From contig CM068373.1 in assembly GCA_034769895.1 (NCBI GenBank), positions 19,945,967 through 20,009,966 on the forward strand: a stretch of DNA of 64,000 nt. The letters are read 5' to 3'. Below are positions 11,441 through 23,335 of this stretch, piece by piece. How positions within the stretch are numbered: position 1 is the stretch's first letter; each line of letters opens with the position of its first letter. The DNA comes from Magicicada septendecula. Lineage: Eukaryota > Arthropoda > Insecta > Hemiptera > Cicadidae. The position numbers were made by a program, and so were the translations under genes. The notes under the pieces are model-generated. The model was not told the DNA's origin, ran no database searches, and saw only the letters and a list, made by a program, of their open reading frames with translations.

Positions 11441-14426
11441 ATCATTATCATTGTTCTTAATATTGACTACTCAATTCTTAATAAATCAGGAAGTAGTTTC
11501 TGATTTAGAGTACTGTTTTCGTCGAGTTTTCATTGGATTTCCGCTTTTTCGATACGGAAAGTGCTTTCCGTTTAATACTCATCGCAGTAACAGTCACAAC
11601 CGCTTCAACACAGAAAGTCACAACCGTATAACACCCACACAACTGGACACTGCACAACAAAAATTGAATGAGTTGCGTCAGTGCGTGCATAGTGAGCGGG
11701 AATGGATGTTTACAGGATGGTTGTTTAATAATAATACTTGAGGTAGCACATAATCGAAATCACTGCCGACCTGTCTGTCGGCAAACATCACAGACGGCGT
11801 TCGTCAGTATCAAATTTTTATTTCCGTTAAATGAGCTGGTAGAGTACAACGGATGTTTATACATCCTGTGTTGTTGTTGTAGTAATCAATAGGCTTTCAG
11901 TTAAACATGAATATAAAGGCTGAGGAAAGTACTGGTACGCTCATCAGTTTTGCTGCAGAGACGCCTGAGGAGCGTCTTATGTACTATCTACTGAATGATA
12001 GTGTGTGCTGTGCCGGTTTGCCTGCGAACCGGCGCTTGTTTAATAAAAAAATATATATATATATAAAATAATTATTTATGTCAGACGCGAAATTGTTACG
12101 GCGTCAATAATTAAATTGTTAGCTGTATCTTAATTCAACGGCATAAATCTGTTATACCGTTGGGCCGTTGTACATGCCAGCGCATTCTGTGTGGAGAATG
12201 TGCGTAATTTGGTCTCGGCGCTGGCATGCGGAGAGTTACTTAGTCTTCCGCCTCTTGTGCTCATCTTTATATCTGTATGCATCCATAAAGTACCTCTGGG
12301 TTCCTGACTCGTCGAAGTGCTCGAGAGATGAGGATGACTATAACTCCATCCGTGATCATCTGCTGAGCAGCTAAGCTTTACCTGAATTTCGCCGTCGAGA
12401 GAATGTAACCTGGGAACCCGAATCTTTCACCCTCTATCTGCAATGAACTGTAACGGGGACTTCTGTGACCTTAAACTACACGCAGGCAGCTGATCGCCTT
12501 CTAACCATGGAATACAAGGTGACCATTTTCCATTATTTCAAGCTCGAGTTTCGCAACAGAATTCACACGTGATTGACACCTTCTACAAATCAAAATACAT
12601 TCTCTTTGAACTTAACTTGTAAAGTGATATGAACAGACAGAACGTGACGTGTGCTTAGAAAATGTGCTCAGTTGTGCACTGTTTGTATTACACCATAGAT
12701 TAATAAGGAGTCATAAATTGTATGCGGGTTAGCGGGCATCGCCAGCTCCCTTAATTTTTTTGTAACTTAATTTTGGGTACCTTATGATATAATACACACT
12801 TTTATTGAAGCAAGTCCGTCTGAACTACATGCTGGAACATTCATGAATTACCATGTCAGCCTTGCACATGCTATTGTCGGGTTTTACTTTTTTTACTTTA
12901 ATGATGTTTGAAGTGGCTTACAGTTGGGCGGTGAATTTCGCTAAACCATTGCGCTTATTATTTTATCTTTTAAATTTATTATTTTCGATTCTTTTGTCTC
13001 TTTCACTCTTCCGGGTCATGTCTGTGCAAGGGAAGCCTGGCTTAGGCATGCGGCTGGGGTCCGGTCATTTTGTATTCTGTGTGATCTTACATTTTGTAAA
13101 TTGCCGTTTTTAGTCTAGTCTATATTTCTAGTTAGTTGTTTTATTTAAATGTTCGAATTTAAGATTTCGGTTGATAGTGGGCTGGTTATGCTGGCTGACT
13201 TGCTGGTCACATGTGTCACTGCAGTATGTAACAAAGTGTTTCAAATTCTATTAATGCAGAACCAAGGGTCATTAATAATTATGAATTTATTTTATATAAT
13301 AGATGTTAGGCTGTTATGAAAGGGCACACAAAAAGAATTTATCTGTTTCTTTGCTGTTAGAGCACTCATATAAATAACATATCATTATTGATTACAGTGG
13401 ATCACACTTTGTAACTTTTATTGTTTAAAACTCTGCGTATGTGATTATTACAATCATAGAATCCTATATTTCTGATGAGCTATGCATATTTTTAGGCAGT
13501 TTTCTTGTTCATATAATGAATTTGGCAACACTGTACGATATAATCAAGATATTATAAAATTTAGGAAAAGGTTTGAAAACTAGGTGCTTGCTGTACCAGA
13601 TGTTGTGTGTGATTTTCGCAGTATTGTGATGTTTTTAAATCATACGTTAATAAAATTTGTCTTGATAATCAGGCTGTTTCATTTCCAAGTCCTGTCACTT
13701 TAAGCTTCGTCTAGGTCTTTGGCCTAGTTTTTAAATTTTACGGGACGCCTTCCCCTTTTCAAAAAAAAAATTTCAAAACTTTGAGGAGGGGAAATGAGGT
13801 GGCTCAGTGCTTGTGTTGGTGGGGTGTTACTGGTTCTGTAAACATTGTTCAGTTATTCAGAAAACGTATTTACTTGTGATATTGTGTGCGTATTAGATTG
13901 AGCGTTCGTATATTATATGTAAATGTAATTTATTTAATATTTTGTTAAAGGGTGTTTTTTTATTCGCTACAAGAAATACCGTGTGAGAGACAGTCAAGTC
14001 ACACAGAAACTGTGTTAAACGTATTTTAAATGTGTAGTATTACAGCGACGCGTGCAGTGGAATGGCATACGTCACCAATTCCTTGCTCGGTAGTAAAACC
14101 GCTGCTGAGACAGTAAACGTTCTCACAGTTGCAGTAAAGTATTGTATTCGACAGTAGTTTCCATGTAAATCCGCTTTGAACATGTTTTATTGAGTAACAA
14201 CAAACAGCGTATTATGTGGGAGTTGAGCCCAATAAACGGAGTTTTTTATAATGTTTCTATATGTGAGATGTGCAGGGACCAGACGAAAAGTGTGTCACAC
14301 CCGGAATAGCGCAATAAGTGGACGCGTTTTAACGGGGTTCTACCGTACAGTTTATTCACATCGCTTATTTATTACAGAGACAACAGGTGACCAAGTTCTG
14401 ATTTACAGTTTACATTGGTTGTTGTT
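11441..14426. other. About 3 kb with no gene recognised; two small hairpins
   Basis: Two hairpins are visible: gccggtt/aaccggc at about 12014-12035, and catgccagcgc/gcgctggcatg at about 12175-12229 with a second hairpin nested in its loop. ORFs of 86-107 codons in this stretch (11418, 12853, 14251) show no recognisable domain and no codon-level signal that I can judge. A (TA)n run lies at about 12050-12064. Confidence 0.4.
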
Positions 14427-14900
14427 GTATAAAGGATTTTTAGTACTTACAAGTACACCTCTAGGTATTCCAGTCGGTGATTTTCTTAGTTTTTCATCCG
14501 GGAAACATGATGTGACATCATGATACTTTTATGATCGGAACAGTTGTGTTCCATCTTCAATCGGAATCATTTAGTAAACTTACTAAAACCGATTCGTGCT
14601 TCCGTATGACGTGCGGGCAACAAATGCTGGTCAGCTACGATTATTTAAATTGTCCGTTCGAATTCGGTTTTCGTTGTAATGTTAAAGTTATTTTTAAAAT
14701 TTTTAAATGTTGTGTTTTATGTACCTGTGTCGACGACGCTCACCTGAGTGGAAATTTTGTATATATGTAAGTTTACTAAATGATTCCGATTGAAGATGGA
14801 GCACAACTGTTCCGAAATGCATCTCGGATGAAAAACTAAGAAAATCAACGACTGGGAATACCTAGAGGTGTACTTGTAAGTACTAAAAATCCTTTATACA
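14427..14900. mobile_element. Foldback element FB3
   Basis: The left arm 14427-14583 and right arm 14766-14900 are inverted copies, sharing 'ggatttttagtacttacaag' and 'cggaatcatttagtaaac'. The right arm lacks about 25 bp present in the left arm around 'gatgtgacatcatgat'. The 182-bp loop holds a second inverted pair (aaaccgattcg / cgaattcggtttt). Confidence 0.85.
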
Positions 14901-15955
14901 TTATTAAAGGTATTCTTCGACTGTTTCATAAAAATTGATTGTTGGACTTTATAATCAGTTACACTTTTCGTACAATGTGTGTGTGTTCACGCGCGCGCTT
15001 GTGCAGATCACAAACTACAGAATATAAACATTGCCATGTCATCAGCGGACAACGCAAATTATCGTTATCAACAACAAAGCTTATCTTATATTCTACACGC
15101 AGATGTCTCAGTCAATGTCTGTTATACAAAATCCAACCCACGTACTGTCACCAGGTGCCGATTTCACAATACCTCACATTCAACTGCAATCTCGGCAAAC
15201 ATTTTCATAAGCAACGCTCAGCCAACTACGCTGGGTATTTCTCGATCCAAAGAGCCACAATACACGACTTGACAGGAAGTAATATACCGTATTACATCAA
15301 TAGAAAGCGTCAAAGAAGTGCCGATAATGACAGGCGACAAAAATAAATCAGACGAATTGGTTGGTGGTTCACAATAGATCCAGCGCTCTCTAGCTGATGA
15401 AGACACGCGAGACGCAAATAAACCAACATAGCCTGTGCCAAAAGCTCCATCAATTTTGGAATACAGCGTGGAACAGATTCAGCCATTTGAATTAACTGAG
15501 GACAAAGGTCTCCACATAATTAAGACGCTTACTACAAGATAAGTCAGAATACACGAAAGTATACAACATTGTTTAAGCTCTGGATGAAAAAAGACATACA
15601 ATACCATACATGATCACCATTTTAGGGTGTGCATCTAGTGTGGAGGCGGAGGAGGCTATAGTAGCCCAACGGCTGCACACATGGTTTGAGTCAGTTAGCC
15701 TACTGCGACCGGGCAGAGAGAGCTCGTCAGCTGAGGTGAAAGCAACTGTCTATAGGAAGAGCACCTTGAAATCAAAGTTCCTGGTCCTCCACGTTGGGGA
15801 TTGGATTGGAGAATTCACATGGCCCATCTGTAAAACTTTTATGTGCAGAAACCTGTCGGTTTCTTTCGCCAGCCAGTTTTTACAAATTGGGAAGACGGTG
15901 TGAATTACGATGCGCGCCATAACCTTGGGACCCGGAACTGGAGTACACTTGACCG
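14901..15955. other. No gene recognised
   Basis: Mixed-composition sequence with overlapping ORFs of 62-135 codons. None shows a recognisable motif, and no repeat elsewhere in the window matches. Confidence 0.4.
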
Positions 15956-15959
15956 GGAC

Positions 15960-16690
15960 AACTGGCGGAGATCATCTTCACAACAAGGCATAGGCAATGT
16001 GGTGCCTGTTCCGCCTTCAAAGTTCCTCAAGCCATCTCTTCCTGGGTCTAGCCACATACTTGTAGATTTGTATAGATTTGTATTTCCAGACATGTTTGGC
16101 CAGTCTGGAATCTCATATTCTTTCTAAGTATTAGTTCCACCGTTTTTTTATAATCTTTTAGTCTATTATTCAAGTTAAAAACTTGTAATTCTTTTCTTAT
16201 GCTCTCATTTAGAACAATCAAATTTAGACACCTTTTAACTCCTCTTACGAACACGATTTCTAAGGCCTGTATTTTACTTTCTTGTTTCTTGGTTGTTCTC
16301 AATAATTCACACGTATATAACAGCACAGGAACCAGCATAACTTTTTAAAGCTTTAGTTTTGTATCTTGACGTACATTTTTTCTTAAAATACGGTTCATTG
16401 TCCCACAGATCGTCTTGAACTTACCTAACATAGCATCAATATCATAATTTTTATCATTATAATTGACATCATTATGTTATTTCCCAAACAATTAAAAATG
16501 GCTTGCCTATTCTACAGTTTGATCATTAATCATTATTTTTGTTCTTTTTGATACCTTGCATCTAACTTCCATTACCTTGTTTTCGTAGTAGAGACTTTCA
16601 TATTGTTTTGTTTGCAAATCTGATGAAGCTTAAAAACAGATTTTTGTAAAGTAGTTTCTGTATTTTGAATTACAGAATATGTTCATATTC
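15960..16690 (-). pseudogene. LINE relic: C-terminal region and 3' end
   Basis: Minus-strand frames give 'FKTICGTMNRILRKNVRQDT', then 'PVLLYTCELLRTTKKQESKI', then 'LEIVFVRGVKRCLNLIVLNE' and 'SIRKELQVFNLNNRLKDYKK' (open at 16048-16338). These match the post-RT C-terminal region of the LINE family also found at 10.7 kb, 41.3 kb and 49.2 kb. The catalytic RT is missing. Confidence 0.75.
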
Positions 16691-16733
16691 TTAAACATAT
16701 TATGCTTAAGTTATATACGTTTACATTAGTTAA

Positions 16734-17134
16734 TGGAGCTCGGAGGAGAAAGGGCGAATAAAAAAAAAATCGATTTTTTTTTTTTACAGAATCCTATTTT
16801 CTGACATGTTAAGAACATGGTAATACCACCATCACGTGTACATTTGCCCTTAGTATTTTGTAAATAGCATTGAAACGTATGGACTGCATTAAACCAGCTG
16901 AGACCTTAGTGCTGAAATAATGGAGGAGTAAGGGCGAATATATTTTGTATTATTATTTTTTTATTTTACTCAACATTAATTATTTAAAAATAAAAGTGTA
17001 AACTAATCAGAAGGTATGTTTTTTAATACTGAAATACATATTCATCCTTTTTATCCTGAGAGTATTTACAAACTTTAAACGCGATTTCCCAACACCATGC
17101 TTTTCATATTCGCCCTTTCTACTCCAGCTCATTG
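16734..17134. mobile_element. MITE-like element with about 27-bp terminal inverted repeats
   Basis: The left end carries 'gaggagaaagggcgaata' and the right end its inverted counterpart 'tattcgccctttctactcc'. A third copy of the motif, 'gaggagtaagggcgaata', lies inside at about 16922. The element is non-coding. The target duplication is not clear, so the superfamily is unassigned. From 17135 to 17890 no gene is seen. Confidence 0.6.
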
Positions 17135-17890
17135 TATTCAACATGGGCTCAACTGTGAGTTTTTTGTTTGATTGTTGCATATGTGTCTGTAAGTGTGATC
17201 ATATGTCTTAAGCATGACATGCACGTGAGACGAAGGAAAATAACCGTAGCTACGTTGTTTTTCAAGTTAACATGTCATCTACAAACAGTAACCTTAAACG
17301 TTTTCTTTGCTTTTCATATTCCTTTTCGTTTACGCTGTACTCTCTCAAGAATTTGAGAGAAAAATTATTTTCTTTCGTGCAAAGAATATCCCTTCCCTCA
17401 AGCCTATCAAACGTCTTACTGAAAATCCACCCTGTGACGTATCCAGGATTTTTCCAGATTTTCCATGTTGGTGGGTTATTAGTGAAAAACAAAACGAGGT
17501 GTATTATTGGCGTTAGGTGATTTGCCAGTTATAGTATGATAGATTGGCGCTAATAATTTTGTGACCATGTGAGTATGTACCTATAAAAATCCGTTGATGA
17601 TGGTGAGTGTTTAAACTACTACATGGATCCCCTATAATATTACTGGATCTGCAAAGTGCATCTTATATTCTATTTTAGCTTCTACCACAAGATTTACAAT
17701 TTCTCCAGCTCTTTTACTAAGTAACTAAAGTAGCTAAATTACCCAATATTACCCTGTTTTATATATTACTTTCTAAATTGTCACTATAAGTCTGTAGCCT
17801 TACAGAACTTTCTTTAAAAAATATACATAAAAGGACAACATCAACGAGTAAACAAGTAGTCGATGTTACAATTCACAATTTATTAACAAC

Positions 17891-18805
17891 AGTAAATTTT
17901 ATTTTGAATGTTCATCACTTCTTTCACAGTACTTAACAGTTATTATTTAAGGCACTTTCACTTGTGAAGAACTTACTTGTTGTTATTTCCTCAAACGTCG
18001 TTTCGGAGTGGTATTCTCCTTCCTCAGTGAGGTTTAAATGCGGAATGCGTCAAGTCGTTGGTAATCTGTAACGGTTTTTTAGGTGACTTGTTGTGTGTGG
18101 GGGTGTGGAGATGGAAGGGGGTTGGCGCGGGATTCTGAATTGTATGCGTTGTGTATTATTGTGTCGAATAGTGTGTTGGATTTAAATTGTAAATGTTCGT
18201 TGAGTATGTTGTTTGGTTGTGTTTTGTTGTGTTTGTATATTTCGTATTGTTCTGCGGTGTTGAGTTTGCGACTTTTGGGTAGGTAGTGTAAAATTTCAAG
18301 ATTGTTTTTTATATTGGTGTAACTGTGGTTTCCTGTCTGGATGTGTGTGGCAAATGTGGATATACAACATACATAACAACAACATAAATAACAACATAAA
18401 TAACAACATACAATCCACATTTGCCACACACATCCAGACAGAAAACCACAGTTACACCAAAATAAAAAACATTCTTGAAATTGTACACTACCTACCCAAA
18501 AGTCGCATACTCAACGCCGCAGAACAATACGAAATATACAAACACAACAAAACACAACCAAACAACATACTCAACGAACATTTACAATTCAGAATCCCGC
18601 GCCAACCCCCTTCCATCTCCACACCCCCGCACACAACCAGTCACCTAAAAAACCGTTACAGATTACCAACGACTTGACGCATTCCGCATTTAAACCTCAC
18701 TGAGAAAGGAGAATACCACTCCGAAACGACGTTTGAGGAAATAACAACAAGTAGGTTTTTCACAAGTGAAAGTGCCTTAAATAATAACTGATAGTAAATT
18801 TTATT
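17891..18805. mobile_element. Palindrome of two inverted Penelope-like element tails
   Basis: The left arm 17937-18361 and right arm 18413-18790 are inverted copies around a 51-bp loop of 'aacaacataaat' repeats. Both arms encode the same peptide outward from the centre: 'FATHIQTGNHSYTNIKNN' and 'LNTAEQYEIYKHNKTQPNNI' (minus frame 18079-18429), and near-identical residues on plus (18345-18677). The spacing fits the GIY-YIG endonuclease C-terminus of Penelope-like elements. The right arm lacks about 63 bp present in the left arm. A 13-bp direct repeat (agtaaattttatt) flanks the structure at 17891-17903 and 18793-18805, consistent with a target duplication. RT domains are absent. Confidence 0.8.
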
Positions 18806-19300
18806 CCACCTGTACACTAAATGACAATAGTACATAATGGATTGTGCAGTGCAATGTAAATACAATTAGCAATCGGTAACTATTTTACGTGTCGTCAGCT
18901 TTACAGTGGTAGCGAAAACGTGCAGACAACAGCCCAACACTCGTAGTTCTACAAGGTTATAGAAAATACTACTATCTTCCAATGCTCTACTCTACAAGTG
19001 ACCTGACTTGAAACGTGTAGAGACAACCAGACTAGGTCCCGACACAATATGCCGAACCTGTGTTGGATACACAGAGACGTACCGTCCACAGTGGCGTCGC
19101 GATCTCGGTAAACAGTATTTGACTGCACTCACAATTTCATTTGTAACACTCAGAGTTTCACTTGTGTTTATCGGAACCTATGAGTTATAATGACTTTGAC
19201 CTGTTTGTTAAGATATTTAAAAAAAAATTAATAAATATTTAAACAAAATTACATTAAAATAAAAGTATGTAATACAGAATCTTTGAGGGTAAACCAGCAA
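18806..19300. other. No gene recognised
   Basis: Contains only short ORFs with no recognisable features. Confidence 0.4.
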
Positions 19301-22300
19301 TCAAAATTATGAAAGGAATGCCATTACTAGGCACACGTTTTCATGTCCATAAAAAAAACTAACATCAGATAATGTCCATAAAAGTATAACAGAGAATATA
19401 ACAGAAATCAAATCTAGTTCAGAAAGAATATCTCTTTTAACAATTAAATGTAAAAACAAAAATACACATTTATCAATTGCCACGGACCAATAAATGAAGA
19501 CAACAGGAAGAGTCCACAAAAAACAGAAGAATTCTGGGATCTGTTAGAAATTGAAATATCTCGGATCCCCAAGTCATATGTTATAATACTACTTGACAAT
19601 TTCAATGCTCAAATAGGCAGGAAGTAGAAAATTGAAAACATAGTAGAGCAATATCCAGCCCACAGAAGAACTAATAAAAATGGTATGAGACTAATTAATT
19701 TATATAAAGGTTTTCTCTATTAAAATGAATGTCTATTGTCTTCAAAAAGCTTTCAAGAAAGACTAAAACGTGAATATCTCCAAACCCAATGTTAGGAGAA
19801 TTTCAGTTATATCATGTAGCTATTTCTCGAAGAAATATAAAGGAAGTTATGAATGTCAAAGTAATAAAAAATGGCGAATTTGATTCTAATCACTACCTGT
19901 CTAAAATTAAACTCAAACTCCTACCTAATAAAGTTTATCAAAAATTACAAAAGCTATTAAAGTATAATACAGACAGACTTGCCATAACGGAAGAATCAAT
20001 AAGAAAATATCAAGAAGAAATTAAAATAATTATGCATGGTTACTGGCAAAAGTTATTTAAAGAAATCAATAATACAGCAAACATAACATTCGGTTTAATT
20101 AAAAATAATAGTCTAGTATGGTGGAATGAATTGTGTGAAGAAGCATTAGCAAAGAGAGCCAAAAAATGGAAGAAGTAGAATTGCTCAGGAAAAACTGAAC
20201 ACTACGAGCAATTTAAGCAGCAAAGAAAGGAAGTAGCAAGGGGAACTAAAATATCTTTTAAAAAATTAAAACTTGTTGAAATGCAGGAAAATTTTATAAA
20301 AAATAATTGTCAAGATTTCTATCCGACTTTTAAAAATTAAACTAAAGAGTTACCTTAAACGATAAATACAATTTAGTGGTTAAGTCTAACTTATTCTAAA
20401 CTTGTGTTGCTACCACTAATACTCACTTACACTTCCATGAGCGCTTTCAAGCCTCTCGGCTCATCTTCAGATGGAAACAACAACCCATCATCTTCCATCT
20501 AAAAATAAGCCGAGAGGCTTGAAAGCGCTCATGGAAGTGTAAGTGAGTATTAGTTTTAGCAACACAAGTTTAGCAAGTGTAGGTTACCAAACAACAAGTA
20601 TTTGTTTTAAAAATAAAAGTGGTATAATTGGCCAAAGCAATACGGAAAATTTTTAAATACTTGCAAAATATTTTGATCAACTTTTAAATTGCCCGGAACC
20701 GATTCAGATGTTAGAATTTTTAGACATTTATGAAAATTTAGAAGAAGATACACCTCCGACTATCAAAGGCATTAAAGAAGTAATAAAATCTTGAAAAACA
20801 ATAAAGCTAGTGGAGAAGACTCCATATCAGCTCAACATTTGAAATGATCTCTACCAAATATCAAAAACGATCTACAATTAATTTTTGAAGAAATTTGGAA
20901 AACAGAAAAAATCACAGAAGAATGGAAGGCGGCCTTAATACATCCGCTGCATAAGAAGGGTTATAAGCAAGAGGTTAACAACAGAGGAATATCTTTACTT
21001 CCAGTTGCGTATAAAATATTTTCAAAGATTCTATTGAACAGAGTAGAAAAAACACTGCATAGCCATTTGGGTGAATATCAGGGTGGCTTTAGGAAAGGCA
21101 GATCCTGTCTAGAACAAATATTCACTCTGAAGTCAATAATCCGTCACAGGCTACTGAATTCAAAGGAGATTGTAGTAACATTTATTGATTTCAAAAAGAC
21201 GTTGATTCTGTTGATAGAGAAACTATAGATAAAATAGTCCTAGAATTGGGCGTTAAATCTAAATTGCCAAATCTTATCCGTGAAACCCTTACGGACATAG
21301 TCTCAAAAATAAAATTAATGGGAAAAATATCTCAACCGTTCAAAATAAATACAGGTGTAAGACAGGGTGATGGTTTATCCCCAATTCTTTTCAACTGTAT
21401 ACTGGACAAAGTAGTGAGAATTTGGAATGAAAAATTAAAGGAATGCAAAATATTACTAATCATGTTGGGAAGGAAGAACAAACATATTGAAATAAACTGT
21501 TTGGCATTCGCATATGACTTTGCTATACGTTCTGAACATCTGACATCTGGAGTAACACAAGTTAATTTTTTAGAGGACATAGCCAGTAGAATAGGCTTAA
21601 GAATTTCTGCCGAAAAAAAAACAAATTTCTCACGAACATTAAAAATGCGGTAAAATTCTGCTAACAGATATTAGACAAATAGAAAGGGTTAGAAAATCCA
21701 AGTATCTAGAAAAAATAATTAAAGAAAATGGTTTAGAAAAATCTGCTATAGAAGAAAGGATTCATAAGATGGAAAGAGCATACGGTATAACTAAAGACAT
21801 TTACAGTAAAAAGTGGATATCTAAAAATACAAAAAAAAGGCATTACAGTACAGTAGTGAGGCTAGAATGCCTACATGCAAGTGAATGTCTAGCACCGAAT
21901 TATAATTTAAACTAACTAGAAATATTGGCAAGACGAATTATTAGGAAAATATTAGGCCCACGAAAAACTTCAGAAGGTTGAAAATCAAGAAATAATGATG
22001 AAATATATCAAAGTAAAGAAAATAAAACAGAAAAAGTGAAAAAAAGAAGACTAGTATTTTTTTGGACATTTATACAGAATAGACGACAATATGTTAACAA
22101 AACAGATCTTCAAATATCTGTGGGGAAAGAACCCAACATCAAGTTGGATTAAAGAGCCCAAAAGGATTTAGAAAAAATAATATAAACGCAGAAGAAGCAA
22201 TTGAAAGAGAAGTTTTTCGGGCAAAAGTGTTAAAAATAGAAGGTGTCCAGGGTGGGAGAGAGAAACACACAGGTTCAAAGTGGACTGAAGACAGGAGTAA

Positions 22301-22450
22301 GAGACATAGTGAAAAGATGAAAAAATATTGGAGAAAAAGAAAAGAACAAGGAATAAAGAATTGAAATTGGCATGTGGTCCTCAGATGGCTGATACAAATA
22401 GAAACAAAGCATAAAAACTCAAAATGTTGTAGCAAAGGAATACTGTGGCA
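19300..22450 (+). pseudogene. Longest LINE relic: endonuclease end, linker, RT, C-terminus
   Basis: The order on the plus strand is as follows. The APE-type endonuclease end lies at about 19530-19630 ('IILLDNFNAQIGRK', with Asn where the usual motif has Gly before the catalytic Asp). A linker is open at 19789-20178. RT begins near 20790 ('KNNKASGEDSISAQHL'), then 'LLPVAYKIFSKILLNRVEKT' and 'GEYQGGFRKGRSCLEQI', then 'VRQGDGLSPILFNCILDK' (frame 21246-21653). The palm box is degraded to 'FAYDFA', losing the catalytic Asp-Asp pair. A stop-riddled C-terminal region follows to about 22380. A hairpin element (FB5) interrupts it at 20397-20572. It was once a near full-length insertion and is now inactive. 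RT blocks resemble the relic at 7.6-8.8 kb. Confidence 0.85.
20397..20572. mobile_element. Foldback element FB5 inside the LINE
   Basis: The 64-bp left arm (20397-20460) and right arm (20509-20572) are almost perfect inverted copies containing 'cacttccatgagcgctttc' and its complement. The 48-bp loop holds another small inverted pair (cagatgga / tccatct). It interrupts the LINE linker-to-RT region, so it arrived after the LINE. Confidence 0.9.
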
Positions 22451-22479
22451 TAATATACAAAACAAAAATATATTGTAAA

Positions 22480-22835
22480 GAACATTTAATTTAGAAACAA
22501 AGATGTTAATCCTGCGTAAAAATAAAACCCACAACAGCGAGAAATATTATGTGGTAATATCATGTCGTAGTGAAGAGGGAAGTTGTAAAACACGGTGTGA
22601 AGTTGAGGCAGTGTGCTAACTTACTACAGAAAGCAGTAAACACAAAAACAGAGACAAAAGTGATTTAAAGTTGTCATATCGAGTAACCACTGCTTATGGG
22701 TTTCTTTGGTTCTTGTTTGCACTCTGTTTAAATTGAAAATTTCTAATAATTTCTAGAGACCCAAATCTTATGCATTTGTCTTGTTCTCTTGCCGTGCTGT
22801 CTACAAACCTTGTCCTCTCTTCCCTCTTCCGTCCG
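22480..22835 (+). repeat. Dispersed repeat family R1, copy 2
   Basis: It matches 23335-23466 plus 24085-24310 without the MITE found there. 'aaacacggtgtgaagt' at about 22588 corresponds to the MITE insertion point of copy 3, so this copy is a paralogous empty site. It ends at the hAT relic. Confidence 0.75.
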
Positions 22836-22859
22836 TAATGGATATTTGCAATCCAGATT

Positions 22860-23335
22860 CTTTGCAGATTCGATTTAACAAATGTATACACATCTTATAT
22901 TTTAAGATAATAAACGCCCTCAAAACAGACTCATAAAAAGATATGTGCACACTTTTTGACGATCTTCTAATAGAATTGAACCACAGTGTCAGAAGTAAAA
23001 TTCCATGAAAGGTTTTTATTTCAAATCGTTCGAATGAAGGTGATAGATTCCATGATACTGCAGCCTGTCCGATCAAAGTATTAAACTGGATTATTGATTG
23101 TAAAATGCTTGATGTGTTTCCGAATATGTACATTTCTTATCGTCCGCTTTTGACGATTCCAATAGCTAACTCCGAATCTGAAAATCATTTTCTTTATTAA
23201 AACGCACAAAAGATATGTTGAGTTCAACTATGGGAGACGACACATTTATATTCGTTAGCAAGGTTAAATAGCGCCAACTAGATGAAATTATACAAGATTA
23301 AGTTAAGGCAAAATTTGGTCCCGGACATATTTTAT
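22860..23335 (+). pseudogene. hAT transposase relic (C-terminal dimerisation region)
   Basis: The plus-strand reading in broken frames gives 'KVLNWIIDCKMLDVFPNM', then 'LLTIPIANSESE', then a degraded 'KDMLSSTMGD' and 'SLARLN' block. This is the conserved hAT C-terminal dimerisation region, which normally contains an ER/SF motif. The same family is present at 46231-46542 (+) and 50770-51980 (-), where the matching peptide is better preserved. The catalytic core upstream is not visible. Stops and frameshifts make it a pseudogene. Confidence 0.7.

Noticed and set aside
12853..13113. 86-codon hydrophobic ORF
   Set aside because: There is no motif, conserved context or supporting splice site. Hydrophobic ORFs arise readily from T-rich DNA.
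14939..15346. 135-codon ORF
   Set aside because: It overlaps another ORF in a second frame and has no recognisable domain or repeated structure.
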